Source: JAAYBF01 sp963716445 (lineage in GTDB: Bacteria; Actinomycetota; Thermoleophilia; Solirubrobacterales; Thermoleophilaceae). Taken from it: a DNA stretch of 64,000 bases. Below, in pieces: positions 7,605-15,325 of this stretch; within the stretch, counting starts at the first letter, position 1, and each line of letters begins with the position of its first letter. The stretch spans positions 1,364,001-1,428,000 of the forward strand of contig OY970313.1 of NCBI GenBank assembly GCA_963716445.1. The letters run 5' to 3'. The notes under the pieces were generated by a model. The model saw nothing but the letters and a program-made list of their open reading frames with translations. It was not told the origin of the DNA and did not search any database. A program made the translations under genes and the position numbers.

Positions 7605-9218
7605 TCAAGAGCGGCCGAGGCGGGCCTCCTCGAGGTCGAGGTCGTACTCGACGGTGCGCCGCACCTCGTCCGTGATCCGGCCGGCGTCGCGCAGCTCGCG
7701 CAGCTTCGCCCGCTGGGCGGCGAGCACCTCGCTCATCACGCGCCCGTACTGCTCGGCGCGGTGCTCGTAGTCGAAGTCGTCGTCCGGGGCGCCGCCGTCG
7801 ATGCGCGAGGAGAAGCGCCGGCGACGGTAGTCGTAGAGCGCTCGCACGCGGTCGATCGTGTCCTCGGGCGGCCAGTCCTCGTCGGCGAGCCGCTCGATGC
7901 GGTCGATCGCCGCGAAGGCCGTCTCCAGTCGCGCCTCGAGCTCCTCGTCGGCGTCGAGCGTGTCCTCGTCGATCCGCAGCGCCTTGATCAGCAGGGGAAA
8001 GGCGAGACCCTGCAGGACGAGCGTCGCGATGATCACCGAGAAGGTGAGGAACAGCAGCAGATCCCGCTCTGGGAACGGAGCGCCGGCGTCGGTCTCGAAC
8101 GGGATCGCGAGCGCGGCGGCGAGCGAGACGGCTCCGCGCATCCCGCTCCAGGCGATCACGGTCACCTCCTTCCAGTCGGTGCCGGCGCTCGACCCGCTGA
8201 TCCGCTCGCGCACGCTGCGCGACAGCCAGCTGAGCGCGAACACCCAGGCGATCCGCAACACGATGACCAGCAGCGAGACGAGCGTCGCGTAGGCGACCAG
8301 CTCGCCGGCGTCACGCCCGGCGATCTGGTCGACCACCGTGTGCATCTGGAGGCCGATCAGGACGAACAGGACGGCGTTGAGCAGGAACTGCAGGATCTCC
8401 CAGACGGCGAAGGCCTGCAGCCGCGTCGTCGGCGTGGTCAGCTCGGAAGCCTGCCAGCCGAGCACGACGCCGACGGTCACCGCGGCGATCACTCCCGACA
8501 GCCCGAGCTCCTCGGCCGGCAGGTAGGCCGCGTACGCGGTCAGCAGCGAGATCGTGATCTCCGTCGGCGGGTCGTCGAGGCGGCGCCGCACGGCGGAGAT
8601 CAGAACGCCGGCCAGGACGCCGATCGCGACGCCGCCGACGCCGGTCAGGACGAACCGCGGCACGGCCTCGAGCAGCGAGAAGCTGCCGGTCACGACCGCC
8701 GCGACGGCGAACTTGTAGGTGACCAGAGCCGTCCAGTCGTTGGTCAGGTTCTCGCCCTCGACGATCGTCACGACGCGCCGCGGGGCGCCGAGGCGGCGCA
8801 GGATCGTCGCCGGCGCGACGGCGTCGGTCGGCGAGACGATCGCCCCGAGCACGAAGGCCGGCGCCCAGTCGAGGCCGATCGCCCAGTGAGCGACCGCGGC
8901 GACGGCGACCGTCGTCAGCAGCACCAGGCCGATCGCCAGCGTGCCGATCGGCCGCGCGTTCGCACGCAGCTCGTGGAGGTTCGAGAAGAACGCCGCGGCG
9001 TAGAGCAGCGGCGGCAGGAAAATCAGCAGGACGAGGTCGGGATCGAGCTCGACGTCCGGGATGCCTGGAATGAAGCCGATCGCCAGGCCGCCGATCACCA
9101 GCAGGATCGGATACGGCACACGAACCACTCGCGCGAGCACCGCCAGCGCCGAGATCGCGATCAGCAGGCCGAAGACCAGCAGCTCGACGTGCTCCGCCGC
9201 TGACGAGGCTGCAATCAC
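7605..9218 (-). CDS. Na+/H+ antiporter, CPA1 (NhaP/NHE) family
   Basis: 537 aa from a GTG start, with about 12 hydrophobic segments over residues 1-425 and a long acidic/basic cytoplasmic tail (about 425-537). Family motifs include IFLPPLLYAAAFF, GAIVSPTDAVAPATIL and EGENLTNDWTALV, where the conserved ND pair for cation binding is retained although neighbours differ from the usual ESLxNDG. A conserved Arg region is AWSGMRGAVSLAAALAI. It should exchange protons for Na+ (or K+) at the inner membrane. A palindrome lies about 100 bp upstream of its start. Confidence 0.92.
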   Translation of the reverse strand: MIAASSAAEHVELLVFGLLIAISALAVLARVVRVPYPILLVIGGLAIGFIPGIPDVELDPDLVLLIFLPPLLYAAAFFSNLHELRANARPIGTLAIGLVLLTTVAVAAVAHWAIGLDWAPAFVLGAIVSPTDAVAPATILRRLGAPRRVVTIVEGENLTNDWTALVTYKFAVAAVVTGSFSLLEAVPRFVLTGVGGVAIGVLAGVLISAVRRRLDDPPTEITISLLTAYAAYLPAEELGLSGVIAAVTVGVVLGWQASELTTPTTRLQAFAVWEILQFLLNAVLFVLIGLQMHTVVDQIAGRDAGELVAYATLVSLLVIVLRIAWVFALSWLSRSVRERISGSSAGTDWKEVTVIAWSGMRGAVSLAAALAIPFETDAGAPFPERDLLLFLTFSVIIATLVLQGLAFPLLIKALRIDEDTLDADEELEARLETAFAAIDRIERLADEDWPPEDTIDRVRALYDYRRRRFSSRIDGGAPDDDFDYEHRAEQYGRVMSEVLAAQRAKLRELRDAGRITDEVRRTVEYDLDLEEARLGRS

Positions 9219-9284
9219 GAATCGAGGTTATTGGACCGCCCAGGCGGGCCAGGGGCGGTGGAATCCGGCGCTAAGGGCCGGCCT

Positions 9285-9333
9285 CCAAGCGCCATTTCGC
9301 CGCTTGGTTTACATAATGCATGTTCTCGAACAT
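9285..9333. promoter_or_regulatory. Two inverted repeats upstream of the antiporter gene
   Basis: This ~210-bp gap (9219-9431) contains CCAAGCG/CGCTTGG with a 9-nt loop (9285-9291 and 9301-9307). Just beyond it is a 14-bp palindrome ATGTTC-TC-GAACAT (9320-9333), next to an AT-rich stretch (TTTACATAATGC) unusual in this DNA. The palindrome could be an operator controlling the antiporter, and the first repeat a terminator of the dihydrofolate-reductase-like gene. Neither role is proven. The palindrome is not the GAAC-N4-GTTC LexA arrangement. Confidence 0.4.
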
Positions 9334-9431
9334 TGGATACGGGCTGGGGATCGCCGTAGCGCCTGACTCACAGCGTTTCGCCTGGATCCCGTCCCTGCAC
9401 CACGATGTGCCGCACGCACCGCGAGCGACGT

Positions 9432-10004
9432 TCAGGCGGCCCGCTCGTAGATCATCACGGCGATCCCGTCGCCGACGACCTTCGACTCCGTGAGCCGCAG
9501 GTCGCGTCGCTCGGGCATCTCCTCGAAGGCCTTCTTGCCCGTCCCGAGGATCACCGGGAAGACCATCAGGTTGATCTGGTCGACGAGGTCGCTCTCGATC
9601 AGCTCCTGGACGAGCCGATGACTGCCCGGCACCTGCAGCTCGCCGTCGAACTCCTGCTTGAGCTTGCGCACCTCGGCCGTGGCGTCGCCGCCGTCGAGAA
9701 CCGTCGTGTTGCTCCACTCCGGATCCCCGAGCGTCGTCGAGACCACGAACTTCGGCATCGAGTTGAACTTGTCGGCGAACTCGCCCTCACGCTCCGGCCA
9801 GGCCCCGGCGAAGCTCTCGTAAGTACGCCGGCCGATCAGCAAGCCATCGGCCTGCCTCGTCTCGTCCAGCTTGAACTGGTTCCCGTCGTCACCGCGCTCG
9901 AACTCGAACGTCCAACCGGGGTACTTGAACCCCGGCTCGCCGCCCGGCGCCTCCATCACGCCGTCGAGCGACACGAACTCCGTCACAACGATCCGTGCTG
10001 CCAT
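9432..10004 (-). CDS. Dihydrofolate reductase family protein (RibD C-terminal fold)
   Basis: 190 aa. It opens with IVVTEFVSLDGVMEAPGG, the hallmark start of the RibD_C/YyaP-like DHFR-fold proteins. ADGLLIGRRTYESFAGAWP (NADPH-binding region) and NLMVFPVILGTGKKAFEE follow. It is too short for bifunctional RibD and is not a standard folate DHFR. The substrate is unknown. A GGAGG-type ribosome binding site precedes the ATG. It stands alone with unrelated neighbours. Confidence 0.87.
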   Translation of the reverse strand: MAARIVVTEFVSLDGVMEAPGGEPGFKYPGWTFEFERGDDGNQFKLDETRQADGLLIGRRTYESFAGAWPEREGEFADKFNSMPKFVVSTTLGDPEWSNTTVLDGGDATAEVRKLKQEFDGELQVPGSHRLVQELIESDLVDQINLMVFPVILGTGKKAFEEMPERRDLRLTESKVVGDGIAVMIYERAA

Positions 10005-10088
10005 CTTCAGGCCTCCTCCGGTTCAGGTCGCTTGGCGGCTGCGTAGCCGTACAACCGTACGCCCTATCGACTCGTCGTCTCGACCTCG

Positions 10089-11084
10089 TCAGCCGTCCGG
10101 GAACGGCTGGATCGGGATGCCGTGGTCGCGCTCGCGCATGCCGAGCTCGTAGGCGGCCCCGGCGGCGAGGGTGAGCGTGAGCGGCGGCTGCGCGGGTCGC
10201 GAGACCGCGAGGGTCATGTCGGAGATCGAGCAGTTGACCGTGTTGTGCTCGGAGCCGTCCGGGTCGGCGTAGACCCAGCCGACGAAGTCCTTGGGCGCGG
10301 CGCCGACGCGACCCTGGACCGTGAGGTCCTTGCCGGGCAGCGTGAACGTGCAGCCGTCGGGCCGCTCGTCGACCTCGGTGCGGCGCGCGGCGCCGATGCC
10401 ACCGAGGCGATGGCGCGTGCCGCCGAGGCTGAGCACCCCGTTGGCGATCCAGGGAGTCGTCCGGGAGCCGATCCGGATTCGGCCGAGCGCGGCGTCGAGC
10501 CAGGCGCTCTCGTCGCCTTCGAAGCCCGCGCCGTGCAGCCAGATCCAGCGCTCGGCGTGCTGGGCGCCCCAGTTGTGTCCGACCATCCCGCGCCAGCCGT
10601 CGAGCTCGACGGTGCGCCCACCGGCCTCGACGCGACCGCTGAAGCGCGCGTCCGGATAGGGGCTCAGCAGCTTCGTGCGCGGCAGCGGCGCGCGGTACAT
10701 GAACCCGCGCGGCAGATGGCGAAACGGCTGCTCGGCGGACTCGAGCGCGAGGTCCCAGGAGGCGCTGCGACCATCCGCGGACGCCGAGCCGAGCGCCCGG
10801 CCCGGCTCGAAGCGGCTCTCGCCGACGCGGATGTAGAGGTTGGGACCGGCGCCGACGTCCGGCGTCGTCGTCTTGACCGCCCAGGGCGCCGCCTCGCGGG
10901 CGTCGAAGAGCGTGACCCAGAGCGACCCCTGCGGCGCGGTCGCCGGGCGCTTGTGGACGGTGTGGCGGATCCAGATCCCGAGCGGCTCCGTCGGATGGCA
11001 GGCCTTCAGGTAGAAGCTCTCGTAGTGCCCCGCCGACAGCGCCACGTCGGGAAAGCGAGCGGTGCTGCGCAGTGCCTTCGCCAT
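10089..11084 (-). CDS. CrtC/AttH-like lipocalin-fold protein, function unknown
   Basis: 331 aa from the ATG at 11084; a longer frame exists but would run into the divergent dinB start region. The motif MVGHNWGAQHAERWIWLHG (about residues 169-187) and repeated beta-strand patterns resemble the calycin-like hydroxyneurosporene synthase/AttH superfamily, which includes carotenoid hydratases and tocopherol-cyclase-like proteins. No signal peptide or membrane segment is seen. No carotenoid genes are nearby, so a carotenoid role is not supported by context. The 3' end is 85 bp from the DHFR-like gene. Confidence 0.55.
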   Translation of the reverse strand: MAKALRSTARFPDVALSAGHYESFYLKACHPTEPLGIWIRHTVHKRPATAPQGSLWVTLFDAREAAPWAVKTTTPDVGAGPNLYIRVGESRFEPGRALGSASADGRSASWDLALESAEQPFRHLPRGFMYRAPLPRTKLLSPYPDARFSGRVEAGGRTVELDGWRGMVGHNWGAQHAERWIWLHGAGFEGDESAWLDAALGRIRIGSRTTPWIANGVLSLGGTRHRLGGIGAARRTEVDERPDGCTFTLPGKDLTVQGRVGAAPKDFVGWVYADPDGSEHNTVNCSISDMTLAVSRPAQPPLTLTLAAGAAYELGMRERDHGIPIQPFPDG

Positions 11085-11127
11085 CCAGTCGGCCAGCCTA
11101 CCTTCATCCGCTCCGCCCTCTAGCGTC

Positions 11128-12204
11128 GTGGACGTGGACGACCGCCGGATCGCACACCTCGACATGGACGCCTTCTACTTCAGCGTCGAGCTGCAACGGC
11201 GGCCGGAGCTGCGCGGAAAGCCGGTCGTCGTCGCGGGCAGCGGCCCGCGCGCCGTCGTGACGACCGCGAGCTACGAGGCGCGCAGGTTCGGGATCTTCTC
11301 CGCCACGCCGGCGGCCCGGGCGCGGAGGCTGTGCCCGGAGGCGGTCTTCGTCCCTCCCGACCACGACCACTACCGTGAGCGATCGCGCGAGGTGATGGAC
11401 GTCCTGCGCGCGCACGTCGACCGCGTCGAGCAGATGGGACTCGACGAGGCCTACCTCGACCTGACCGGGATCGAGCGCTGGCGCTCGGCCGCGCGGCGCG
11501 TCAAGGCCGCTGTCACCGACGCAACCGGCCTCGGCTGCTCGATCGGCATCGGCCCCAGCAAGCTCGTCGCCAAGATCGCCTCCGACGCCGACAAGCCCGA
11601 CGGCTTCCTGGCGCTCACGGTCGAGCAGGCGCGCGAGCGGTTCGCCGGCGCCTCCCCGGCGCTGATTCCGGGCATCGGGCCGAAGACCGTCGAACGCCTC
11701 GCGGCGCGCGGGATCGAGCGGCTCGACCGGCTCGCCGCGACGCCCGAGGAGACGCTCGCCGAGCTGTTCGGCGAGCGGCTCGGCCCGCAGCTCGCGCGGC
11801 TCGCGCGCTTCGAGGACGACCGCCCGATCGAGACCGAGCGCACGCGCAAGTCCGAGTCGCGCGAGACGACGTTCGACCGCGACCTCCACGGTCTCGCGGA
11901 GCTCGAGCCGGTGCTCGAGCGGCTGGCCGGGGAGCTCTGCGAGGTGCTGGGCCGGCACGGTCGCAGCGGCCGTACGGTCGGCATCAAGGTCCGCCTCGAC
12001 GACTTCTCGACGCTCACCCGCGCGCGCACGCTGGACGGGCCGACCAACGAGCTCGCGACGGTGCGAAGCGTGGCGCTGGAACTGCTGCGCGCGCTGGATC
12101 CGCAGCGCCCCGTGCGCCTGCTCGGCGTCCGCGTGGCGGGCATGGAGGACCGTCCGAGCCGCGACTCCGACGCCCCTCCCCCCGGCCAGCTCGCCATGCT
12201 CTAG
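11128..12204 (+). CDS. dinB: DNA polymerase IV (Y-family translesion polymerase)
   Basis: 358 aa from the GTG at 11128; a second GTG 6 nt later is possible. Catalytic motif I is HLDMDAFYFSVE (residues ~11-22). The second acidic pair sits in QMGLDEAYLDLTG, where the usual SxDE serine is Gly. Helix-hairpin-helix residues are LIPGIGPKTVERLAARGI, and the little-finger domain runs from about 240. The C-terminus GQLAML fits a beta-clamp binding peptide. It extends primers past damaged bases with low fidelity. No LexA box could be identified upstream. Confidence 0.95.
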   Translation: MDVDDRRIAHLDMDAFYFSVELQRRPELRGKPVVVAGSGPRAVVTTASYEARRFGIFSATPAARARRLCPEAVFVPPDHDHYRERSREVMDVLRAHVDRVEQMGLDEAYLDLTGIERWRSAARRVKAAVTDATGLGCSIGIGPSKLVAKIASDADKPDGFLALTVEQARERFAGASPALIPGIGPKTVERLAARGIERLDRLAATPEETLAELFGERLGPQLARLARFEDDRPIETERTRKSESRETTFDRDLHGLAELEPVLERLAGELCEVLGRHGRSGRTVGIKVRLDDFSTLTRARTLDGPTNELATVRSVALELLRALDPQRPVRLLGVRVAGMEDRPSRDSDAPPPGQLAML

Positions 12205-12212
12205 CGTCGGCT

Positions 12213-12929
12213 CTAGCGCGTCGACCAGACCACGCCGACATCGCCGAAGCGAAGGCGCGCCTTGGTGGCGGCGGTGAGGTCCCACTCGCGCCCGGCGGCG
12301 AACGGGCCGCGGTCGATCACCGGGACGGTCACCGAGCGCCGGCGGTAGCGCAAGGTGACGCGCGTGCCGCAGGGCAGCGACCTGTGGGCGACGCCGAGGC
12401 GGCCGGCCGTCAGCGCTCCGCCGCAGGCAGTCGAGTTGCCGTAGAGGCCGGGGCCGTACCAGGAGGCGTGGGTGCCGCGGTAGACGTGGACGCGGCCCAG
12501 GCGGTCTCCGGCGGCTGTCGCCCGGCCGTCGCCGGCGAAGCGCACGCGCAGGCGGTAGCGGCCGATGCCAGCCCCCCGCCAGGCGGCCCGGAAGCGGCCT
12601 CCACGACCGGTCCGGGCGCGGTCGACGGTCAGCCAGCCGCGCCGCGACGCGACCTGCATCCGGACGAGGCGGCCGGGCAGCCCCGGGCGCAGCCGGCCGC
12701 GTACGCGGACCGCCTGGCCGATCGACACGTGGCGGGTCGCGCGTGCGATCAGTCTTCCCGGGCGGGGACGACGGCGCTCCTCCTCCGCGACGTCGGCCGT
12801 CGGCGCTCCGACCGCCGTGGCGCCGGGCGCCGGCTGGGCGGCCGGAGCGGACCCGGCCGAGATGCCTAGGGCGATGCAGGCTGCGAGAGCGCCGGGCGGC
12901 AGCCCGCGCAGGCTCGTGTGCGAAGTCAA
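12213..12929 (-). CDS. RlpA-like double-psi beta-barrel protein, exported
   Basis: 238 aa from a TTG start with a signal peptide (ALAACIALGISAGSAPAAQ). A middle basic domain (about 55-150) is rich in beta-strands (VSIGQAVRVRGRLRPGLPGR). The C-terminal RlpA domain (about 158-238) shows ASWYGPGLYGNSTACGGALT, SLPCGTRVTLRYR and VPVIDRGPFAAGREWDLT. These include the conserved Asp region of peptidoglycan-cleaving or -binding barrels. Likely a cell-wall remodelling enzyme. A c-di-AMP riboswitch occupies its leader, and the AAAGG ribosome binding site, 7 nt before TTG, lies in the closing stem. Confidence 0.88.
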   Translation of the reverse strand: MTSHTSLRGLPPGALAACIALGISAGSAPAAQPAPGATAVGAPTADVAEEERRRPRPGRLIARATRHVSIGQAVRVRGRLRPGLPGRLVRMQVASRRGWLTVDRARTGRGGRFRAAWRGAGIGRYRLRVRFAGDGRATAAGDRLGRVHVYRGTHASWYGPGLYGNSTACGGALTAGRLGVAHRSLPCGTRVTLRYRRRSVTVPVIDRGPFAAGREWDLTAATKARLRFGDVGVVWSTR

Positions 12930-12934
12930 GGAAA

Positions 12935-13160
12935 TGCCTTTCCCGGCCCCTTGCCTACGGAGTTAGCTGACGGGCTCGCGCTGCCCGGCGCGCTGTCGCG
13001 CTCCGAGGCCGGCGCTACGGGACGCCGACCGCCTTGCGGTCGGGCCCGACTCGCCCCTGCCACCGCCCGGCGCTTGGCCGAGCATCCCTGGCTCTGGGTC
13101 CCCCGCCCGCCGGTCGAACCGGCGGCTCGGCGAGGCCGAATGGTTTGAACGGGGAAGGCT
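12935..13160 (-). ncRNA. c-di-AMP riboswitch (ydaO-yuaA class)
   Basis: On the minus strand the leader contains GCGGGGGACCCAG and, near its 3' end, CCCGTCAGCTAACTCCGTAGGC, the best conserved part of the ydaO-yuaA aptamer (shared positions about 12953-12975). The ends pair (GCCTTCCC with GGGAAAGGC) to close the structure. The 3' strand of this closing stem includes the AAAGG ribosome binding site of the RlpA-type gene. Ligand binding would therefore hide the start, an OFF switch at translation (inference). Riboswitches of this class control wall hydrolases in other actinobacteria, which matches this gene. Confidence 0.9.
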
Positions 13161-13181
13161 AGGGAGGCTGCCGACGGCGCG

Positions 13182-13197
13182 TGTGAGGAACGTCACA
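13182..13197. promoter_or_regulatory. CRP/GlxR-type operator palindrome
   Basis: The sequence TGTGA-GGAACG-TCACA is a perfect match to the CRP-family half-sites with 6-nt spacing, extended by one base on each side (GTGTGA...TCACAC). It lies between the divergent RlpA-type gene with its riboswitch and the WS/DGAT gene, 48 bp before the latter's ATG. Binding by a cAMP-responsive Crp/GlxR protein would tie storage-lipid synthesis or wall remodelling to carbon status (inference). The regulator is not encoded in this window. Confidence 0.65.
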
Positions 13198-13245
13198 CAG
13201 GCCGCCTCGCGCTACGGTGACCGAAACCGTCTCGAAGGGAAGCCC

Positions 13246-14706
13246 ATGCAGGGAGATCGCCTCAGCGGACTGGATGCGTCCTTCCTCCACCTGGAGGACG
13301 ACTCCGCGCACATGCACGTCGCCTCGGTGATCGTCTTCGAGGGCGAGACGCCGCAGTACGACGACCTGCTCGCCCACATCGAGCGACGGCTGCACCTGGT
13401 GCCGCGCTACCGCCAGCGGCTCGCGTTCGTGCCGCTCGGCCAGGGCCGGCCGCGCTGGGTCGACGACCCGCACCTCAACCTGCGCTATCACCTCCGTCAC
13501 GCCGGCCTCCCGGCGCCCGGCACCGAGCAGCAGCTGCGCGACCTCGCCGGACGCGTGTTCGCCCAGCCGCTCGACCGCGACAAGCCGCTCTGGGAGCTGT
13601 CGCTCGTCGACGGGCTCGAGGGCGGGCGCTTCGCGATGCTGGCCAAGACGCACCATGCGCTCGTCGACGGCATCTCCGGCGTCGACATCCTCACCGTCCT
13701 GTTCGACACGGCCGCGGAGCCGGTCACGCCGCCCGATCTCGGCAGCCCCTGGCTCCCCCGCCCGATGCCGACCGGCGCGCAACTGCTCGGCGAGGCGCTG
13801 CTCGAGCGCGCCACCGTCCCGGCGGAGGCGGCACGCTCCTTCCGCGCGCTCTTCCGCGCGCCGCGGGCGGTCGCCCGCGAGGCCGTCGAGACCGCGGCGG
13901 GCCTCGGCGCGATGGCATGGGCCGGGCTGAGTCCCGCGCCCACCACGCCCTACAACCGCCCGATCGGCCCGCACCGGCGCTTCACCTGGGTGCGCGCCAA
14001 CCTCGCCGACGTCAAGGCGATCAAGAACGAGCTCGGCGGCACCGTCAACGACGTCGTCCTGACCGCCGTCGCCGGGGCGCTCGGGCGCCACCTGCGCCGC
14101 CGCGGCACGCCGACCGACGGCCTCGAGCTGAAGGCGATGGTCCCGGTCAGCGTGCGCGCGACCGACGAGGCCGGCCAGCTCGGCAACCAGGTCGCCGCGA
14201 TGATGGCGCCGCTGCCGGTCTGGTGCCGCGATCCCGTCGCCCGCCAGGAGATCGTCCGGCGCGCGATGGAGCACCTCAAGGACGGCGGCCAGGCCGTCGG
14301 CGCCCAGGCGCTGACCGAGCTGAGCGGCTTCGCGCCGCCGACGATCATGGGCCAGGCGGCTCGCCTGATGAGCAGGCAGCGCTTCTTCAACCTCGTCATC
14401 ACGAACGTGCCGGGGCCGCAGATCCCGCTCTACATGCAGGGCCGTCGTGCGCTCGATCCGTTCCCGCTCGTGCCGCTGGCGAAGAACCAGGGCCTCGGGA
14501 TCGCGATCATGAGCTACGACGGCCGGATGAACTTCGGCCTCGTCGGCGACTACGACGTCATGTACGACCTCGACGACCTGGCGATCGGCCTGCACGAGTC
14601 GCTCGCCGAGCTGGCCGAGGCGGCCGGGCGGCCGCTCAGCTCGCCCCCGCCCGACGCGCCGGCGTCCGAGATCCTCGCCGCCGACGCGCTCGCGCGCTCG
14701 AGCTAG
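13246..14706 (+). CDS. Wax ester synthase / diacylglycerol acyltransferase (WS/DGAT)
   Basis: 486 aa. It makes triacylglycerol or wax esters from acyl-CoA for storage granules. The catalytic HHxxxDG motif is present as HHALVDG (residues 136-142). Further family blocks are LSGLDASFLHLED at the N-terminus, GTVNDVVLTAVAGALGRHL, LGNQVAAMMAPLPV, and NLVITNVPGPQIPLYMQGR. The length is normal. The ATG at 13246 has a GAAGGGA ribosome binding site; an upstream in-frame extension would cross the CRP-type site and is rejected. Transcribed divergently from the riboswitch-controlled gene. Confidence 0.95.
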   Translation: MQGDRLSGLDASFLHLEDDSAHMHVASVIVFEGETPQYDDLLAHIERRLHLVPRYRQRLAFVPLGQGRPRWVDDPHLNLRYHLRHAGLPAPGTEQQLRDLAGRVFAQPLDRDKPLWELSLVDGLEGGRFAMLAKTHHALVDGISGVDILTVLFDTAAEPVTPPDLGSPWLPRPMPTGAQLLGEALLERATVPAEAARSFRALFRAPRAVAREAVETAAGLGAMAWAGLSPAPTTPYNRPIGPHRRFTWVRANLADVKAIKNELGGTVNDVVLTAVAGALGRHLRRRGTPTDGLELKAMVPVSVRATDEAGQLGNQVAAMMAPLPVWCRDPVARQEIVRRAMEHLKDGGQAVGAQALTELSGFAPPTIMGQAARLMSRQRFFNLVITNVPGPQIPLYMQGRRALDPFPLVPLAKNQGLGIAIMSYDGRMNFGLVGDYDVMYDLDDLAIGLHESLAELAEAAGRPLSSPPPDAPASEILAADALARSS

Positions 14707-14825
14707 CCCCGTCGACGACGCCTCCCGGCCACCCTCCTAGGACAACTTTGGTCAGACCGCACAATGGCGGTCCGCCGCGTTCGCTGATAAGACATGACCC
14801 TGGTGCCGCTGGGAGGCGCCTCGTC

Positions 14826-15287
14826 ATGCGAGCCAAGGTCATCGACAGCGCCCGCGAGCTGGGCCTAGATCTCAACGTCCGCCGGCTGCCGGACACGGCG
14901 ACCTGGCCCGACGACGCCGCGGCCACCGTCGGCTGCGGCGAGTCGCGCGTGGCGAGCTGCGCCGTCTTCGTCGCCGACGGAGATCCCGTCCTCTGCATAG
15001 CGTCCGGGGACTGCCCGATCGACCCCGACCTCCTTGCGGACGCGCTCGACGTCGCCGAGCTCCGCCGCGCGACCGCCGGCGAGGTCCGCGCCGCCACGGG
15101 CTTCCCACTCGCCGCCGTCCCGCCGTTCGGCCACGACCTGCCGATCGTCCTCGACGCCCCGCTGCTCGACCATGCGACCGTCTGGATGGCCGGCGGCGAC
15201 GGTCACTCGGTCGTCGAGATCGAGCCGGCCGGGCTGGTCAGCTGCACCTCCGCGACCGTCGCGATGGTCACGACCGTCACCGCCTGA
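14826..15287 (+). CDS. YbaK/EbsC-family aminoacyl-tRNA deacylase
   Basis: 153 aa, a single YbaK domain. Recognisable blocks are KVIDSARELGLDLNVRRLP, CAVFVADGDPVLCIASGD and the strongly conserved GEVRAATGFPLAAVPPFGHD. The last corresponds to the G-x-G/S-P-G region of Cys-tRNA(Pro)/Ala-tRNA(Pro) deacylases. It probably hydrolyses mischarged tRNA in trans, complementing the editing domain of ProS (also in this window). The exact tRNA specificity is not visible. Free-standing gene with a ~120-bp leader. Confidence 0.87.
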   Translation: MRAKVIDSARELGLDLNVRRLPDTATWPDDAAATVGCGESRVASCAVFVADGDPVLCIASGDCPIDPDLLADALDVAELRRATAGEVRAATGFPLAAVPPFGHDLPIVLDAPLLDHATVWMAGGDGHSVVEIEPAGLVSCTSATVAMVTTVTA

Positions 15288-15325
15288 GCCGTCTCGCCAC
15301 GGCTCCGGCGGGGCATACTTGGCCC

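Noticed and set aside
9320..9333. LexA/SOS box
   Set aside because: The palindrome is GTTC-N2-GAAC, the reverse arrangement of GAAC-N4-GTTC, and it lies upstream of an antiporter rather than a repair gene.
13041..13160. Small genes in the leader of the RlpA-type gene
   Set aside because: The region is accounted for by the c-di-AMP riboswitch structure.
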